From: Candidatus Azophilus lithoversatilis
Lineage (GTDB): Bacteria; Pseudomonadota; Gammaproteobacteria; Pseudomonadales; Azotimanducaceae
Direction: 5' to 3'
DNA length: 64,000 nucleotides
Assembly (NCBI GenBank): GCA_028278675.1
Contig: JAQAJJ010000003.1
Location: 161,469 to 225,468, forward strand
The notes beneath the pieces are model-generated. The model saw nothing but the letters and a program-made list of their open reading frames with translations. It searched no databases and was not told where the DNA came from. The position numbers and the translations under genes are program-made. This document shows, piece after piece, positions 19,769 through 29,640 of the stretch. The first letter of the stretch is position 1. Every line of letters starts with the position of its first letter.

Positions 19769-20567
19769 GGCCGAACAGACGCCTTGCGTTGGCCGCGGTT
19801 TGGCGGCCCAGCTCCGATGCGGGCATGCCCAGCAGTTCCGCGACGTAGCGGGCAATGAAGGGCAGCAGGCAGGGTTCGTTGCGGCGTGTGTCAGCGGTTG
19901 GGCTGGCGGCTCCATGGGGCAGCAGGAAGGGCGCGTCGGTTTCGATCAACAGGCGGTCAAGCGGAATTTGCGGGACCAGGCCGCGCAGGCGCTCGCCGCG
20001 CCGGCGGTCGCAGACCCAGCCAGTGACGCCGATGTGAAAGCCCGCTGCCAAGTAGCGCTTGAGATCCCCTTCATCTCCGGTGAAACAGTGGATTACGACG
20101 CCGTTGAGTTGCCCGGCTTGGTTCATCAGGGCGTCGTGCACCGCCCCGCCGCTGTCCCGGTCGTGGACGAAGAGCGGCAGGCCGAGTTCGGCCGCTAGGC
20201 GAACTTGGGCGTCGAACACGGTGCGCTGATCTGCCGGCGGCGAGAAGTTGCGGTGGAAGTCGAGCCCGGCCTCGCCGATGGCGCAAACCGGTTCCTGTCC
20301 AGCCAGCGCCCGTAGACGCGCCACCCAATCTCCGCCAGTCGCCAGCGTCTTGGCGGCATCGTGGGGGTGAACGCCAACCGTGCAGGAGAGATCCGCATGT
20401 CCCCGGCACAGTTCGATGGCGGCAGCCGAGTCCGCCACGCTGGTGGCAGTCACCATGATGTGGCCGAGCCCGGCGCTCGTCGCACGGGCGAGCACGGCGT
20501 CAAGGTCGTTGCGGAACTGCCGGTTGAGCAAGTTGGCGCCGATATCCACCAACTCGACGCCGCTCAT
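19743..20567 (-). CDS. tatD: TatD family metal-dependent hydrolase
   Basis: A 274-residue TIM-barrel nuclease of the TatD family. Motifs: VDIGANLLNRQF at the N-terminus (DIGxNL replaces the DxHxH of other family members, as in TatD itself), VGVHPHDA, AIGEAGLDF, FVHDRDS, VIHCFTGD, and LIETDAPFLLP. TatD proteins are Mg-dependent 3'-5' exonucleases in DNA repair. The ATG at 20567 overlaps the slt TGA by one base (TGATG). Confidence 0.88.
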   Translation of the reverse strand: MSGVELVDIGANLLNRQFRNDLDAVLARATSAGLGHIMVTATSVADSAAAIELCRGHADLSCTVGVHPHDAAKTLATGGDWVARLRALAGQEPVCAIGEAGLDFHRNFSPPADQRTVFDAQVRLAAELGLPLFVHDRDSGGAVHDALMNQAGQLNGVVIHCFTGDEGDLKRYLAAGFHIGVTGWVCDRRRGERLRGLVPQIPLDRLLIETDAPFLLPHGAASPTADTRRNEPCLLPFIARYVAELLGMPASELGRQTAANARRLFGLSGDLRNQ

Positions 20568-22489
20568 CAAGGGGTCACCACGAGGTCGAGGTTGGGCAGC
20601 ATCGGCGCCCCAGCGCCGAACCGGGCGGCGTAGATCTGGTTGAAAGCCAGTACGTTGTGAACGTAGTTGCGGGTTTCGCTGAAGGGGATGGCGTCGATCC
20701 AGACGTCCAACGAAAGACCCGCACTCTCCCTGATCCAGCGGTCAACCCGGCGCTCGCCGGCGTTGTAGGCCGCCGCCGCGAGCGGCAGCACGTCGTCGTA
20801 GCGCCGCAGCAGCCAGGCGATGTGGCTGGCGCCGAGGGGTATGTTGACGCTGGGATCGTACAACCCGCTGGCCGTCGGTGGGGGCAGACCGGCGCGTTTG
20901 GCGGCCAGCCGCGCGGTGCCGATGAGCATCTGCAGGACGCCCCGGGCGTTGGCCGATGAGCGGGCAGTGGCCTCAAAGGCGCTTTCTTGGCGGGCGAAGG
21001 CCAACAGCAGCGGCAGCGGGACGGTGGTGGCGTGGCTGGCCTTTCCAAATAGAGGCTGGTGCAGCACAGGAAACCGCAGCCGTAGATCATCGCGCAGCTC
21101 GGCCCGGTTGGCGGTGTGGATGGCGAGGCTGGTGTGGCCGATGCGCTGCACCATGACGGCGGCGGCACGGCGCTCTTCAACGGTCAATCGGGGAATGACG
21201 CCGAGCAGTTCCCGGCGAGCGTTGACTTCGTCACCGACGGCGAACAGTTCGATGGCGCGCCCGAAGGCCGGAATGGATAGCACCCGCTGCATCTCCGCTT
21301 TGGCGATGGCTCTCGAGGCGTCGTTCATCTGCGCCGCCAGCCCGGCCCGCTGGGCTGCCAGGAAGCCGTAGTAGGAGCGCTTTTCGGCTAATGAACGGTA
21401 GGCGAGCCGAGCCCGTTCCGAGTCACCGTGGGAAGCGTCGATGGCCCGCGCCAGCCAATACTGCCACTTGTCGCTAAACCGCTCCGCCTCCGACATCCGC
21501 TCGATCCAAGCATGCAGCAGCGGCCAGTTTTGCTGTTTGAGGTAGGCGAGGGCGAAGCGAGCCGCGGCTTCCGGCGAGTCGTCGTCGGTGGGCGTCCTGT
21601 CCAGCAAGCCGGCTTGTGCCAGTGCGGCGTCGATGGCCTCGTCGATGGACCGGCGCTCGGCTTCCGAAAACCCGTGGCTCGCTTGATACTTCGCCCAGGC
21701 GTCCCGGGCGCCTTCGGCGTCCCGCTCGGCCAGCCTTTTCAACCCATGGGCGATGACGCCTCGGGACCATTCATTGTCGGTGCGGTAGCGGCTGGTCCGC
21801 TTGATGTTGGCGGGACTGAAGTGCACATCGTAGTGGGCCTGCGCCCAAACCTTCGCCTGGGAGGAGAAAAAGCGAACCAGGTAGCGGGCCAGGAGGTGTT
21901 GGTTGGCATTGATGGCAAGCGCCAGGCGCCGCCAGGCGATGGCATCGTTGAGCCGCTCACGCTGCCAGATCTGAAAGATCGGGTCACAGGCTTTGGGCTG
22001 CGACTTGCCCACCGTCCACAGCGCTTCCACGCCGTCCAGGGCGGCTTCCCGTTGGCCGGTGATTTGCAGTGCCCGCAGGTGCTGGCATTGCAGCTCGATG
22101 CTGTCGGTTGGCTCGTAGTGCTCAAGGAAGGTCCGCCACTGGCCGCGCCCCGCCAAGCTTTGCAGCCACTGCCGGTAGATGCGTTGAGCACCCGGCAGGT
22201 CCGGATGGTCGCGTCGAAAGCCGTTGACCTCCGCCGCGCTCAGGCGGCTGAGGCGCAGCCGATTGCGATGGTAGGTGATGTAGGGCGCAAGGACGTAGTC
22301 GGCCAGTTGCTTGCGGATTTTCAGCGCCGCTGACACGTGGCCTGCATGCACGAGGTCCACCGCTTTGCGGTAGGCTTGGCGCTGCTCATGGAGCGCGGCG
22401 TTTTCGGTCCCGCCGACCAAGGGGCTGTTGGTCAACAGCAGAAAAAGCAGGGCCAGCCCGACGCAATGCCTCACTGGAAACTTGTTCAA
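20567..22489 (-). CDS. slt: soluble lytic murein transglycosylase, Slt70 type
   Basis: Cleaves peptidoglycan glycan strands in the periplasm with formation of anhydromuramic ends. About 640 residues: a signal-like stretch (HCVGLALLFLLLTNS), a long helical superdoughnut domain, and a C-terminal catalytic domain with the Glu in LLAFARQESAFEATARSSANARGVLQML and the AAAYNAGERRVDRW motif. The start is uncertain: TTG 22489 puts the hydrophobic stretch at the N-terminus, while the frame remains open to a TTG at 22573. It is cotranscribed with tatD (TGATG overlap). Confidence 0.9.
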   Translation of the reverse strand: MNKFPVRHCVGLALLFLLLTNSPLVGGTENAALHEQRQAYRKAVDLVHAGHVSAALKIRKQLADYVLAPYITYHRNRLRLSRLSAAEVNGFRRDHPDLPGAQRIYRQWLQSLAGRGQWRTFLEHYEPTDSIELQCQHLRALQITGQREAALDGVEALWTVGKSQPKACDPIFQIWQRERLNDAIAWRRLALAINANQHLLARYLVRFFSSQAKVWAQAHYDVHFSPANIKRTSRYRTDNEWSRGVIAHGLKRLAERDAEGARDAWAKYQASHGFSEAERRSIDEAIDAALAQAGLLDRTPTDDDSPEAAARFALAYLKQQNWPLLHAWIERMSEAERFSDKWQYWLARAIDASHGDSERARLAYRSLAEKRSYYGFLAAQRAGLAAQMNDASRAIAKAEMQRVLSIPAFGRAIELFAVGDEVNARRELLGVIPRLTVEERRAAAVMVQRIGHTSLAIHTANRAELRDDLRLRFPVLHQPLFGKASHATTVPLPLLLAFARQESAFEATARSSANARGVLQMLIGTARLAAKRAGLPPPTASGLYDPSVNIPLGASHIAWLLRRYDDVLPLAAAAYNAGERRVDRWIRESAGLSLDVWIDAIPFSETRNYVHNVLAFNQIYAARFGAGAPMLPNLDLVVTP

Positions 22490-22653
22490 CGCGATTGGCC
22501 GCGCTGCCGATGGCTGCCGATGACGTTCCGCTTCATGTACTTGGTGATCTGTCCAACCGCAACCAAACGACAATGGAATAGACTAACTGGAAGGGCGGCG
22601 CGGTCTCAAGGTGCATTGGAGGTCATCGCCGCGGCCAGGGAATCGGGAGGCGC

Positions 22654-23190
22654 ATGGACGGCATTTGGATTGGGGTCATCATCGTCGGTAGTTTGACCGT
22701 CGCCTTCGGGCCCATCCTTTACTTGCTGCCGAGCAGGAAGGATCGTCGTCTTGCCGCGCTCAGGGCGCAGGCGAGGCGGCTGGGGCTGACCGTCGAGTTG
22801 AAGTCGGTGCGCAACCCCGGTGCCGCAGCGAAGGAGCGGGTCACGGCGGGGGGGCGGCCACGCGAACCCATGCATGCCAGTGCGCGCTATGCCTTGACCT
22901 TGAATCGGATGCCGGGTGCGGCATCTCCTTGGCGACTGCTGCGCTCCGCCCGCGACTGGATAGCCGATGAGGGAACGGAACTGCCCGTCGAATGGCTTGC
23001 CGAACTTCGGCCCCTGATTGAAACCCTGCCGGATGACGTGGTGGCGGTCGATTTCGGCGGACGCTCCGTAGGCTGCTATTGGCTTGAGAGATCGCCGTCC
23101 GCCGCCGATGCGGTTGCGGAAATCAAGAGCGCCTTGGAGGCCATCGGCAAGCAGGTTGCAACCCTTTCAATGAATGCGGAAGCGCGTTAG
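22654..23190 (+). CDS. hypothetical protein with one N-terminal membrane helix
   Basis: A 178-residue protein. Residues 3-25 (GIWIGVIIVGSLTVAFGPILYLL) form one membrane anchor, followed by a basic cytoplasmic-type stretch (PSRKDRRLAALRAQARRLGLTVEL) and a soluble domain (LLRSARDWIADEGTELPVEWLAELRPLIETLPDDVVAVDFGGRSVGCYW). From memory, similar short anchored proteins sit beside topA in pseudomonads, sometimes labelled YajC-like; I cannot confirm this. The gene stands alone before topA. Confidence 0.6.
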   Translation: MDGIWIGVIIVGSLTVAFGPILYLLPSRKDRRLAALRAQARRLGLTVELKSVRNPGAAAKERVTAGGRPREPMHASARYALTLNRMPGAASPWRLLRSARDWIADEGTELPVEWLAELRPLIETLPDDVVAVDFGGRSVGCYWLERSPSAADAVAEIKSALEAIGKQVATLSMNAEAR

Positions 23191-23253
23191 TCAACGCGTC
23201 GAGGTTGTGTTCAGGTTCAGAAACATATCGGAATCCATCCCACTCAACGGGCA

Positions 23254-23278
23254 TGGGGTTTCGCGCCGGCGAAACTCC
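23254..23278. repeat. dispersed hairpin of the tttcgc/gcgaaa family
   Basis: GGGGTTTCGC-gcc-GGCGAAACTCC lies in the 216-base gap before topA. The same core (gtttcgc..gcgaaac, often followed by ccaacg) recurs at 12701, 48491 and 52266, always between genes. Confidence 0.6.
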
Positions 23279-23406
23279 AACGGATCGCAGGTCCCCCGCG
23301 ACCGTCAGGTCGCGCAGGTTGTTGACAGCCGTTTGGACCTAGCCGTATAACGGCGCCCGTCCGCGTCGATTCCCTTGGCACGCGGCCTCACCAACCGGAA
23401 ACAGCC

Positions 23407-26106
23407 TTGGCCCGATCACTCGTCATAGTCGAATCGCCTGCGAAGGCGCGCACCATCAACCGCTATCTGGGCAAGGATTACGTCGTCAAGTCCAGCGTCG
23501 GCCACATCCGGGACTTGCCTTCCGGCAAGGGCGCCAAGACCGGCGGCGCTCAGCCGCGCAAAGTCGCGGCCAAGACGGCCAAGCTGTCGGCCAGCGAGCG
23601 CGCCGCCCTCAGGGAGCGCCGGGCGCGGGAGCAACTCGTGCGGCGCATGGGGGTGGATCCGGACAATCAGTGGCAGGTGGCCTATGAAGTGCTGCCCGGC
23701 AAGGAGAAGGTGGTCGATGAGCTGTCCCGCTTGGCGGCGCGCGCTGATACGGTGTATCTCGCCACCGACTTGGACCGGGAAGGGGAAGCCATCGCTTGGC
23801 ACTTGCGTGAAACCATCGGCGGGCGCGCTGACCGCTATCGGCGCGTGGTCTTCAACGAGATCACCAAGAAGGCCATTCAGGAGGCCTTCCGCTCGCCCGG
23901 CGAACTCGACATGGACCGGGTCAACGCCCAGCAGGCGCGCCGCTTCCTCGACCGGGTGGTGGGCTTCGAACTCTCCCCGTTGCTCTGGGCCAAGGTGGCC
24001 CGGGGCCTGTCGGCGGGGCGGGTGCAGTCGGTTGCGGTGCGGCTGGTGGTGGAGCGGGAGCGGGAGATTCGGGCCTTTAAGCCCGAGGAGTATTGGGAAC
24101 TGTTCGCGGATCTCAAGCGCCGCAACGATGCGGAGTCGCTGCGCTTCCAAGTGGTCAAGGAGGGCGGCGAGGCTTTCCGTCCTGCCAACCAGGTGGCCGC
24201 CGAGGACGCGCTTGGCCGGCTTCGGCAAAGAAGCTTCGGGGTCAGCGACCGCACCGACCGGCCCACCAAGACCCGTCCTCATTCGCCGCTCATCACCTCC
24301 ACCCTGCAGCAGGCCGCCAGCGGCCGATTGGGCTTCAGCGTCAAGCGGACCATGACCTTGGCGCAGCGGCTCTACGAGGCGGGCCACATCACCTACATGC
24401 GCACCGATTCGACCAATCTCAGCGGCGATGCGGTGGCCGCCTGCCGCGACCACATCAGGGCCGAGTTCGGCCAGCGCTACGTGCCCGACAAACCCCGCTC
24501 CTACGCCAGCAAAAAGGGCGCTCAGGAGGCCCATGAGGCCATTCGCCCAACCAACGTGGCGACATCCCCTGCGGGGCTGTCTGGCCTGCCGGACGACGCG
24601 GCGCGGCTCTACGACCTGATCCGCAGGCAGTTCATCGCCTGCCAGATGCCGGATGCGGAGTACCTCGCCACCACGGTGCTGGCCAAGGGCGGCGAGTTCG
24701 AGTTGCGCATTCGGGGCCGCATCCAGTTGTTCGACGGACACACCCGGGCACTGCCTTCGATCACCCGGGGGGACGACGCCAAACCCCTGCCGGATCTCTC
24801 CGTCGGCGAAGCCCTGGACTTGGCGGATGCCGAGGCGGTGCAGCACTTTACCAAGCCGCCGCCCCGCTACGGCGAGGCGAGCCTCGTCCGGGAGCTGGAA
24901 AAACGCGGCATCGGCCGCCCGTCCACCTACGCCGCCATCATTTCCACCATCCAGGAGCGGGGCTACGTCAGCATCGCCAACCGCCGCTTCCATGCCGAAA
25001 AGATCGGCGAGCTGGTCACCGACCGGCTCGTGGAGCAGTTCAGCAACCTCATGGACTACGGCTTCACCGCTGCGTTGGAGCAGGAGCTCGACCAAATCGC
25101 TGAGGGCGAGGTCAACTGGCGTGGGGTGCTCGATGCGTTCTACGGCGATTTCAGCGCCAAGCTGACCGTTGCCCGCAGCGGTGACGGCATGCGCCCCAAT
25201 GCCCCGACCGACACTGGCGTCGATTGCCCAAAATGCGATCGGCCCATGCAGCTGCGCACCGCTGGCACCGGCGTTTTTCTTGGCTGTTCGGGGTATGCGC
25301 TGCCGCCCAAGGAGCGCTGCCAGAACACGATGAACCTCACCCCCGGTGAGGAGGCGGTGGATGTGGACGTGGACGATGAGGGCGAGTCGAAGCTGCTGCG
25401 CAGCCGCCGCAGGTGCCCACGCTGCGAAACGCCCATGACCTGCTACCTAGTGGACGAGACGCGCAAGCTGCACGTCTGCGGCAACAACCCCGACTGCGCT
25501 GGATTCGAGGTGGAAGCGGGGCAGTTCCGCGTTAAAGGCTACGAGGGGCCGGTGCTGGAGTGCGACCGCTGCGGTGCGGAGATGCAGTTGAAGACCGGTC
25601 GCTTCGGCAAGTACTTCGGCTGCACCGCCTGCGCCAACACCCGCAAGCTGCTGCGCAACGGGCAGCCAGCGCCGCCAAAAGCCGACCCGGTGCCGATGCC
25701 GGAGTTGCGCTGCGCAACGGTGGACGACCACTATCTGCTGCGCGACGGCGCATCGGGCATCTTCCTGGCGGCCAGCCAGTTCCCCAAGAATCGGGAGACG
25801 CGGGCGCCAAAGGTCGCCGAACTGCTGCCCCACGCCAATGAGCTCGATCCCAAGTTCAAGTACCTGCTCTTGGCGCCGACCGAGGACCCTGACGGCACGC
25901 CAGCGGTCATTCGATACAGCCGCAAGACGGGGCAGCAGTACGTGCAATCCGAGATCGACGGCAAAGCCACTGGCTGGCAGGCGTTCTACCAGGACGGCAA
26001 GTGGGTGGCGCGTAAAGCGGCGGTGGGCAAGACCCGCGCCAAAGCGGCCAAGCGGAAGCCTGCCAAGCGAACAGGCCGCGGCGCTGCTAAAGCGCGGCGG
26101 GGTTGA
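23407..26106 (+). CDS. topA: DNA topoisomerase I
   Basis: Relaxes negative supercoils by transient cleavage of one strand. 899 residues, normal for proteobacterial TopA. The TOPRIM domain begins [18 protein letters not shown] and continues to [15 protein letters not shown] (acidic DxDxxGE-type site). The catalytic Tyr is in [11 protein letters not shown] (about residue 330). The C-terminus has three zinc ribbons ([16 protein letters not shown] and CDRCGAEM, each with a second Cys pair) and a Lys/Arg-rich tail. The start is a TTG at 23407, giving the family N-terminus [11 protein letters not shown]. Confidence 0.96.
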   Translation: MARSLVIVESPAKARTINRYLGKDYVVKSSVGHIRDLPSGKGAKTGGAQPRKVAAKTAKLSASERAALRERRAREQLVRRMGVDPDNQWQVAYEVLPGKEKVVDELSRLAARADTVYLATDLDREGEAIAWHLRETIGGRADRYRRVVFNEITKKAIQEAFRSPGELDMDRVNAQQARRFLDRVVGFELSPLLWAKVARGLSAGRVQSVAVRLVVEREREIRAFKPEEYWELFADLKRRNDAESLRFQVVKEGGEAFRPANQVAAEDALGRLRQRSFGVSDRTDRPTKTRPHSPLITSTLQQAASGRLGFSVKRTMTLAQRLYEAGHITYMRTDSTNLSGDAVAACRDHIRAEFGQRYVPDKPRSYASKKGAQEAHEAIRPTNVATSPAGLSGLPDDAARLYDLIRRQFIACQMPDAEYLATTVLAKGGEFELRIRGRIQLFDGHTRALPSITRGDDAKPLPDLSVGEALDLADAEAVQHFTKPPPRYGEASLVRELEKRGIGRPSTYAAIISTIQERGYVSIANRRFHAEKIGELVTDRLVEQFSNLMDYGFTAALEQELDQIAEGEVNWRGVLDAFYGDFSAKLTVARSGDGMRPNAPTDTGVDCPKCDRPMQLRTAGTGVFLGCSGYALPPKERCQNTMNLTPGEEAVDVDVDDEGESKLLRSRRRCPRCETPMTCYLVDETRKLHVCGNNPDCAGFEVEAGQFRVKGYEGPVLECDRCGAEMQLKTGRFGKYFGCTACANTRKLLRNGQPAPPKADPVPMPELRCATVDDHYLLRDGASGIFLAASQFPKNRETRAPKVAELLPHANELDPKFKYLLLAPTEDPDGTPAVIRYSRKTGQQYVQSEIDGKATGWQAFYQDGKWVARKAAVGKTRAKAAKRKPAKRTGRGAAKARRG

Positions 26107-26150
26107 GCGCGACCGCTTCCCCACCATCGTCACCCATAGGCGGGTCCAAA

Positions 26151-27065
26151 ATGATCGACCATCAAGCTGGCATTTTCCGTGAGAACACCGCGCACCACAT
26201 ATTTCTTGAGTTCAGCTTCCTTGAGTTCAGCGTTCGCGGAGCGCCGGCCTTGCTGCCAGGGCGACCGCTGGCGCTGGCACCGGTGGCCGATGGGGAGCAG
26301 GTCATCGGCTTCGGCCGCGGCTTGATGGCCGGGCTGCGGTCGCCCGGGTCTTCTCCGCCGCCGGCATTGGCGGACTTCAGCGCCGTGGCAGGCCGTGGCA
26401 AGTCTGCGCCGGCTTCGCAGCGCGACCTCTTCATCTGGCTGCACGGGGAGGCTCGGGACGAGCTTTTCGCCCGCGCCCTGGACTGGCGCGATGCGTTGTC
26501 GGGCGTGGCCCGCCTGGAGGCGGAGGAGCACGGTTTCCGATTCCGCGACAGCCGCGACCTGACGGGGTTCGTCGACGGCTCCGCCAATCCGAAGGAGGAC
26601 GCCCGGTTGTCAGCCGCCTTGGTCCAAGCCGGCCCTTATGCCGGCGGCAGTTTTGTCCTCGCCCAGCGCTGGATACACGATCTGGCCGGATTCGGCGCCT
26701 TGGCGGTGGCCGACCAGGAACGGGTGATTGGCCGCACCAAGGCGGACAGCATCGAACTCACGGGCGACGCAATGCCGCCGGACAGCCACGTCAGCCGCAC
26801 GGACATCAAGCGCGGCGGCGAGGCGGTCAAGATCTACCGCCGCAGCAGCCCCGTGGGCCGCGTGGCGGACGCCGGCCTCTACTTCCTGGCGTTCAGCGCC
26901 GACCCGAACCGCTTCCGCTGGCTATTGGAGTCCATGTACGGCCTCGCTGAGGACGGCCTGAGCGATCAGTTGCTGGGCCATTCCCAACCCGTGACCGGCA
27001 GCTTCTTCTACACACCGCCGCCGTCGGTTCTACTAGACGCCTTCGGTGATGTTGCTGCGCCCTGA
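26151..27065 (+). CDS. Dyp-type peroxidase
   Basis: A haem peroxidase of the DyP family, 304 residues. Signature FVDGSANP (the GxxDG motif with the distal Asp), the proximal His in PPDSHVSRTD, and the distal Arg region (IYRRSSPVG). It ends LLGHSQPVTGSFFYTPP. No signal peptide, so it is cytoplasmic or carried by an encapsulin; no encapsulin gene is present. ATG 26151 aligns with the family start. Near the N-terminus a 15-base tandem duplication adds about five residues (FLEFS twice). It begins 44 bases after topA. Confidence 0.9.
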   Translation: MIDHQAGIFRENTAHHIFLEFSFLEFSVRGAPALLPGRPLALAPVADGEQVIGFGRGLMAGLRSPGSSPPPALADFSAVAGRGKSAPASQRDLFIWLHGEARDELFARALDWRDALSGVARLEAEEHGFRFRDSRDLTGFVDGSANPKEDARLSAALVQAGPYAGGSFVLAQRWIHDLAGFGALAVADQERVIGRTKADSIELTGDAMPPDSHVSRTDIKRGGEAVKIYRRSSPVGRVADAGLYFLAFSADPNRFRWLLESMYGLAEDGLSDQLLGHSQPVTGSFFYTPPPSVLLDAFGDVAAP

Positions 27066-27104
27066 CGCGGTTTGGCAACCGGCATCGTTCGGCGGCGCTC
27101 GTGA

Positions 27105-27133
27105 TTGACACAGGACTTGGGCCTGCGTATGGT
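27105..27133 (+). promoter_or_regulatory. sigma-70-type promoter
   Basis: Consensus -35 TTGACA (27105-27110), a 17-base spacer and -10 TATGGT (27128-27133). This is the best promoter match I noticed in the window. It lies 40 bases after the DyP stop and points at a region with no credible coding frame. Confidence 0.7.
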
Positions 27134-27139
27134 GCGCCG

Positions 27140-27357
27140 CCCTTGACATCAGCAACGGACATTGCCGCTGCCATGAAACCGTTTTCCCAACATTGCCGGG
27201 TCTTCCGGTGCGCCACGAGCGCACAGGGGGACATGACCGTGCCTGCGGCGACGGGGGTGCATGGGTAGTGCGCGCAGCGTCGGAAGGTGAGCCTTTGGCA
27301 AGCCTTCCGTTGATACGAAAGACCCCGAAGCGCCTCTGGCCTTCGGGGTTTTTTTTT
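27140..27357 (+). ncRNA. candidate structured non-coding RNA or mRNA leader
   Basis: About 218 bases lie between a strong promoter and a strong intrinsic terminator, with several internal hairpins (GTGCGC-cacga-GCGCAC near 27211; CGGAAGG...CCTTCCG near 27280-27310). I see no credible protein frame and no match to the SRP, 6S, tmRNA or RNase P cores I can recall, nor to common riboswitch consensus motifs. It could be a stand-alone small RNA or an attenuator leader of the MFS gene that starts 67 bases after the terminator. Confidence 0.5.
27323..27357 (+). terminator. strong intrinsic terminator
   Basis: Perfect 8-bp stem CCCCGAAG / CTTCGGGG with a 10-base loop, followed by nine T residues. 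This is the strongest intrinsic terminator in the window. Confidence 0.9.
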
Positions 27358-27424
27358 GGATTGTCCGTATTCGAAAGCTGCCAAGCAGCAAGCAGTTTGA
27401 TTTGCAGAGTTTCCAAGTGTGAAC

Positions 27425-28654
27425 ATGCGAAAACCCGAAACGATGGAAGGCGATGCAGCGCGGCTGCGGGCCAATGTGGGCCGTACGCTTTGGCTGGGGT
27501 TCTTCAAGGCCTTCCTGGTCATCATGCCCGTGGCCGTGCCCTTCTTTCAGAGCAAGGGGCTGTCCATGCAGGAGGTCTTCTCCCTGCAGGCGCTGTTCGC
27601 CTTGGTGGTCATGCTCACCGAGGCGCCGTCCGGCTATCTGGCTGACCTGATCGGGCGGCGCCGCTGCCTGATCCTTGGCTTCGCGTTTTCGGGCGTTGGC
27701 TACAGCCTGCTCTTGGTCGTCGACGGTTTCTGGACGCTGGCGTTGTTTGAAACCGCCTTGGCGATCAGCTACAGCCTGACCTCCGGCGCCGATCTGGCCT
27801 TGCTCTATGACACGGAGCTGGCCCGGGGCAGCAGCGACCGGCGGCAGCGGCAGGTGGTGGGCAAGCTCTATGCTGTGAGCACCCTGTCCCAAGCCGCTGC
27901 GGGCGTGGCCTGCTCCCTGCTGCTGTTGTGGGGCACCCTCGGCGGCGTGGTCGCCGCCCAGGTGTTGGTCGGCTGGCTGCCGCTGCTGTTTGCCGTGCGC
28001 TTGCGCGAGCCGCCTGTGGCGAGGCTGTCCGCCGAAGGCCACATGGCCAACATGGTCCGCATCACCCGCCACCTGCTACGCGGCAAGATGGTTTTGCGAC
28101 TGGTGTTCCTGGCGCTTTGCATCTGGAGCCTGACCACCTTCTACGCGGCGTGGCTGCTGCCCAAGCTGTGGGAGCAGCAGGGCCTCGGACTCGCCCACTT
28201 CGGCTACCTGTGGGCCGGTCTGTCCTTCTTAAGCGCAGTGGCGGGGCGTTGGACCCACAAGCTCGAGGATCGCATCGGCCCGGCCGGCGTACTGGCGGTC
28301 ATGGGCTTGGCCCCGGTGCTGGGTTATTTGGGGCTTGACCGCTTGGGCATCGCTGGCGGACTGCTCGCCGCCTCGACGTTCTTCATCGCCCGCGGCCTCG
28401 GCACCGTGATTCTCACCGATGCGCTGAACAGCCGAGTGCCGAGCGAATTCCGAGCCACCGCCAATTCGCTGGCCAGCTTCGGCTTTCGCGGTCTCTTCGT
28501 GGTCACTGGCCCGCTGGTCGGGCTGCACTTCGACCTTTGGGGCATGACGGCAACCTTGATGATGTTGGCGGTGCTGAGCCTGGGCATTTTCGCCAGCCTC
28601 ATCGTGCCGCTCATCATCGCGGTGCGCGGACTACGGACGAATGCTGCGGGCTAG
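27425..28654 (+). CDS. MFS transporter
   Basis: A 409-residue major facilitator with about twelve hydrophobic helices. The loop between helices 2 and 3 reads GYLADLIGRRRCLILG, the classic MFS A-motif, and FYAAWLLPKLWEQQGL and LNSRVPSEFRATANSLASFGFRGLFVVTGPLVG fit drug/metabolite carriers of this superfamily. Substrate unknown. ATG 27425 is favoured over GTG 27419; ATG 27443 is also possible. It lies after a terminated leader RNA, so its expression may depend on read-through. The 3' end overlaps the convergent CDF gene by 24 bases. Confidence 0.82.
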   Translation: MRKPETMEGDAARLRANVGRTLWLGFFKAFLVIMPVAVPFFQSKGLSMQEVFSLQALFALVVMLTEAPSGYLADLIGRRRCLILGFAFSGVGYSLLLVVDGFWTLALFETALAISYSLTSGADLALLYDTELARGSSDRRQRQVVGKLYAVSTLSQAAAGVACSLLLLWGTLGGVVAAQVLVGWLPLLFAVRLREPPVARLSAEGHMANMVRITRHLLRGKMVLRLVFLALCIWSLTTFYAAWLLPKLWEQQGLGLAHFGYLWAGLSFLSAVAGRWTHKLEDRIGPAGVLAVMGLAPVLGYLGLDRLGIAGGLLAASTFFIARGLGTVILTDALNSRVPSEFRATANSLASFGFRGLFVVTGPLVGLHFDLWGMTATLMMLAVLSLGIFASLIVPLIIAVRGLRTNAAG

Positions 28655-29587
28655 TGTCCTGTCCGGGCATTCGCCGCGTTCGAGTTGAATGGTGGAGTGC
28701 GCCACGCCGAATTTTTCGCGCAGCGTTGTCTTGAGCGCTGCGGTGACGCCCTGGCCGTCGGCCTCGTCAGCGATGTGCGCGTGGAGGGTGGCGACGGGCC
28801 GCTCCGCGGTGAGCCCCCAAACGTGGAGCTGGTGCACGTCAATGACGCCCGGCGTCGCGGCCAGGGCGGCGCGTAGATCGTCGGTACTGACCGGGTTCGG
28901 CGCACCTTGGAGAAGCAGGTGTCCCGAACCCTTCAGCACCCGCCAAGTGCCTCGGGTGAGTATCGCCGCGATGACGAGGGCGAGCAGTGGATCCACGCGG
29001 GTCCAGCCAGTGAAGTGGACGGTCAGGGCGGCGGTGATCGCCGCCAAGCTGCCGAGCAGGTCGCCTAGAACGTGCAGCGCCGCGGCCTGCACATTGATGT
29101 TGTCGTTGCCATGGCCGAGCCACCGATAGGCGATGAGATTGACGATCAGGCCAATTGTCGCGACGATCAGGGCGGGCAGCGGCGCCATCGCCTGCGGCGC
29201 CATGAAGCGCTCGAAGGCCTCCTTGAGAATCCAGAGCACCAGCAAAGCGAGCGCCAAGCCGTTGAGAAACGCTGCCAGTACCTGCACGCGATGGTGTCCG
29301 TAGGTCAATCTGGCCGTGGCGGGTCGCCTGGACAACCGCAGTGCGCCCCAAGCCAAGCCCAAGGCGGCGGCGTCGAGAACCATGTGGCCGGCGTCCGCCA
29401 GCAGGGTCAGCGAATTGCTCAGGATGCCGCCAATGATCTCCACGGCGGCGAAGCCCGCGATCAGGACGAAGGCGCGTCCCAGCACGGCTTGGTTGCGGTG
29501 CTCGCCGCCATCCGGGGAAGAGGGAAACGAGCTGCCGGGCTTGCCGTTGCGATCCTCGGCGCTTTTCACGGGGCGATCAAATGCCAA
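28631..29587 (-). CDS. cation diffusion facilitator, CzcD/ZitB type
   Basis: Exports divalent metal (probably zinc) from the cytoplasm in exchange for protons. 318 residues with six helices; metal site residues are visible in LLADAGHMVLDAAALGLA (HxxxD) and ALHVLGDLLGSLAA (HxxxD). There is a short His/Gly-rich loop (LGHGNDNINVQ) between helices 4 and 5, and a cytoplasmic C-terminal domain with DVHQLHVWGLTAERPVATLHAHI. The long polar N-terminus (about 35 residues) is unusual but plausible. Confidence 0.9.
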   Translation of the reverse strand: MAFDRPVKSAEDRNGKPGSSFPSSPDGGEHRNQAVLGRAFVLIAGFAAVEIIGGILSNSLTLLADAGHMVLDAAALGLAWGALRLSRRPATARLTYGHHRVQVLAAFLNGLALALLVLWILKEAFERFMAPQAMAPLPALIVATIGLIVNLIAYRWLGHGNDNINVQAAALHVLGDLLGSLAAITAALTVHFTGWTRVDPLLALVIAAILTRGTWRVLKGSGHLLLQGAPNPVSTDDLRAALAATPGVIDVHQLHVWGLTAERPVATLHAHIADEADGQGVTAALKTTLREKFGVAHSTIQLERGECPDRTLARSIRP

Positions 29588-29640
29588 TGCAAAGGGCTGT
29601 GCATATGCGTTAAGGTTACCGACTTTTTTGGGGGCTGAAC

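Noticed and set aside
23416..25095. 559-residue minus-strand frame
   Set aside because: Antisense to topA, whose motifs are unambiguous.
27140..27357. Known RNA such as SRP, 6S, tmRNA or RNase P
   Set aside because: Conserved cores of these RNAs are not visible; kept only as a candidate RNA.
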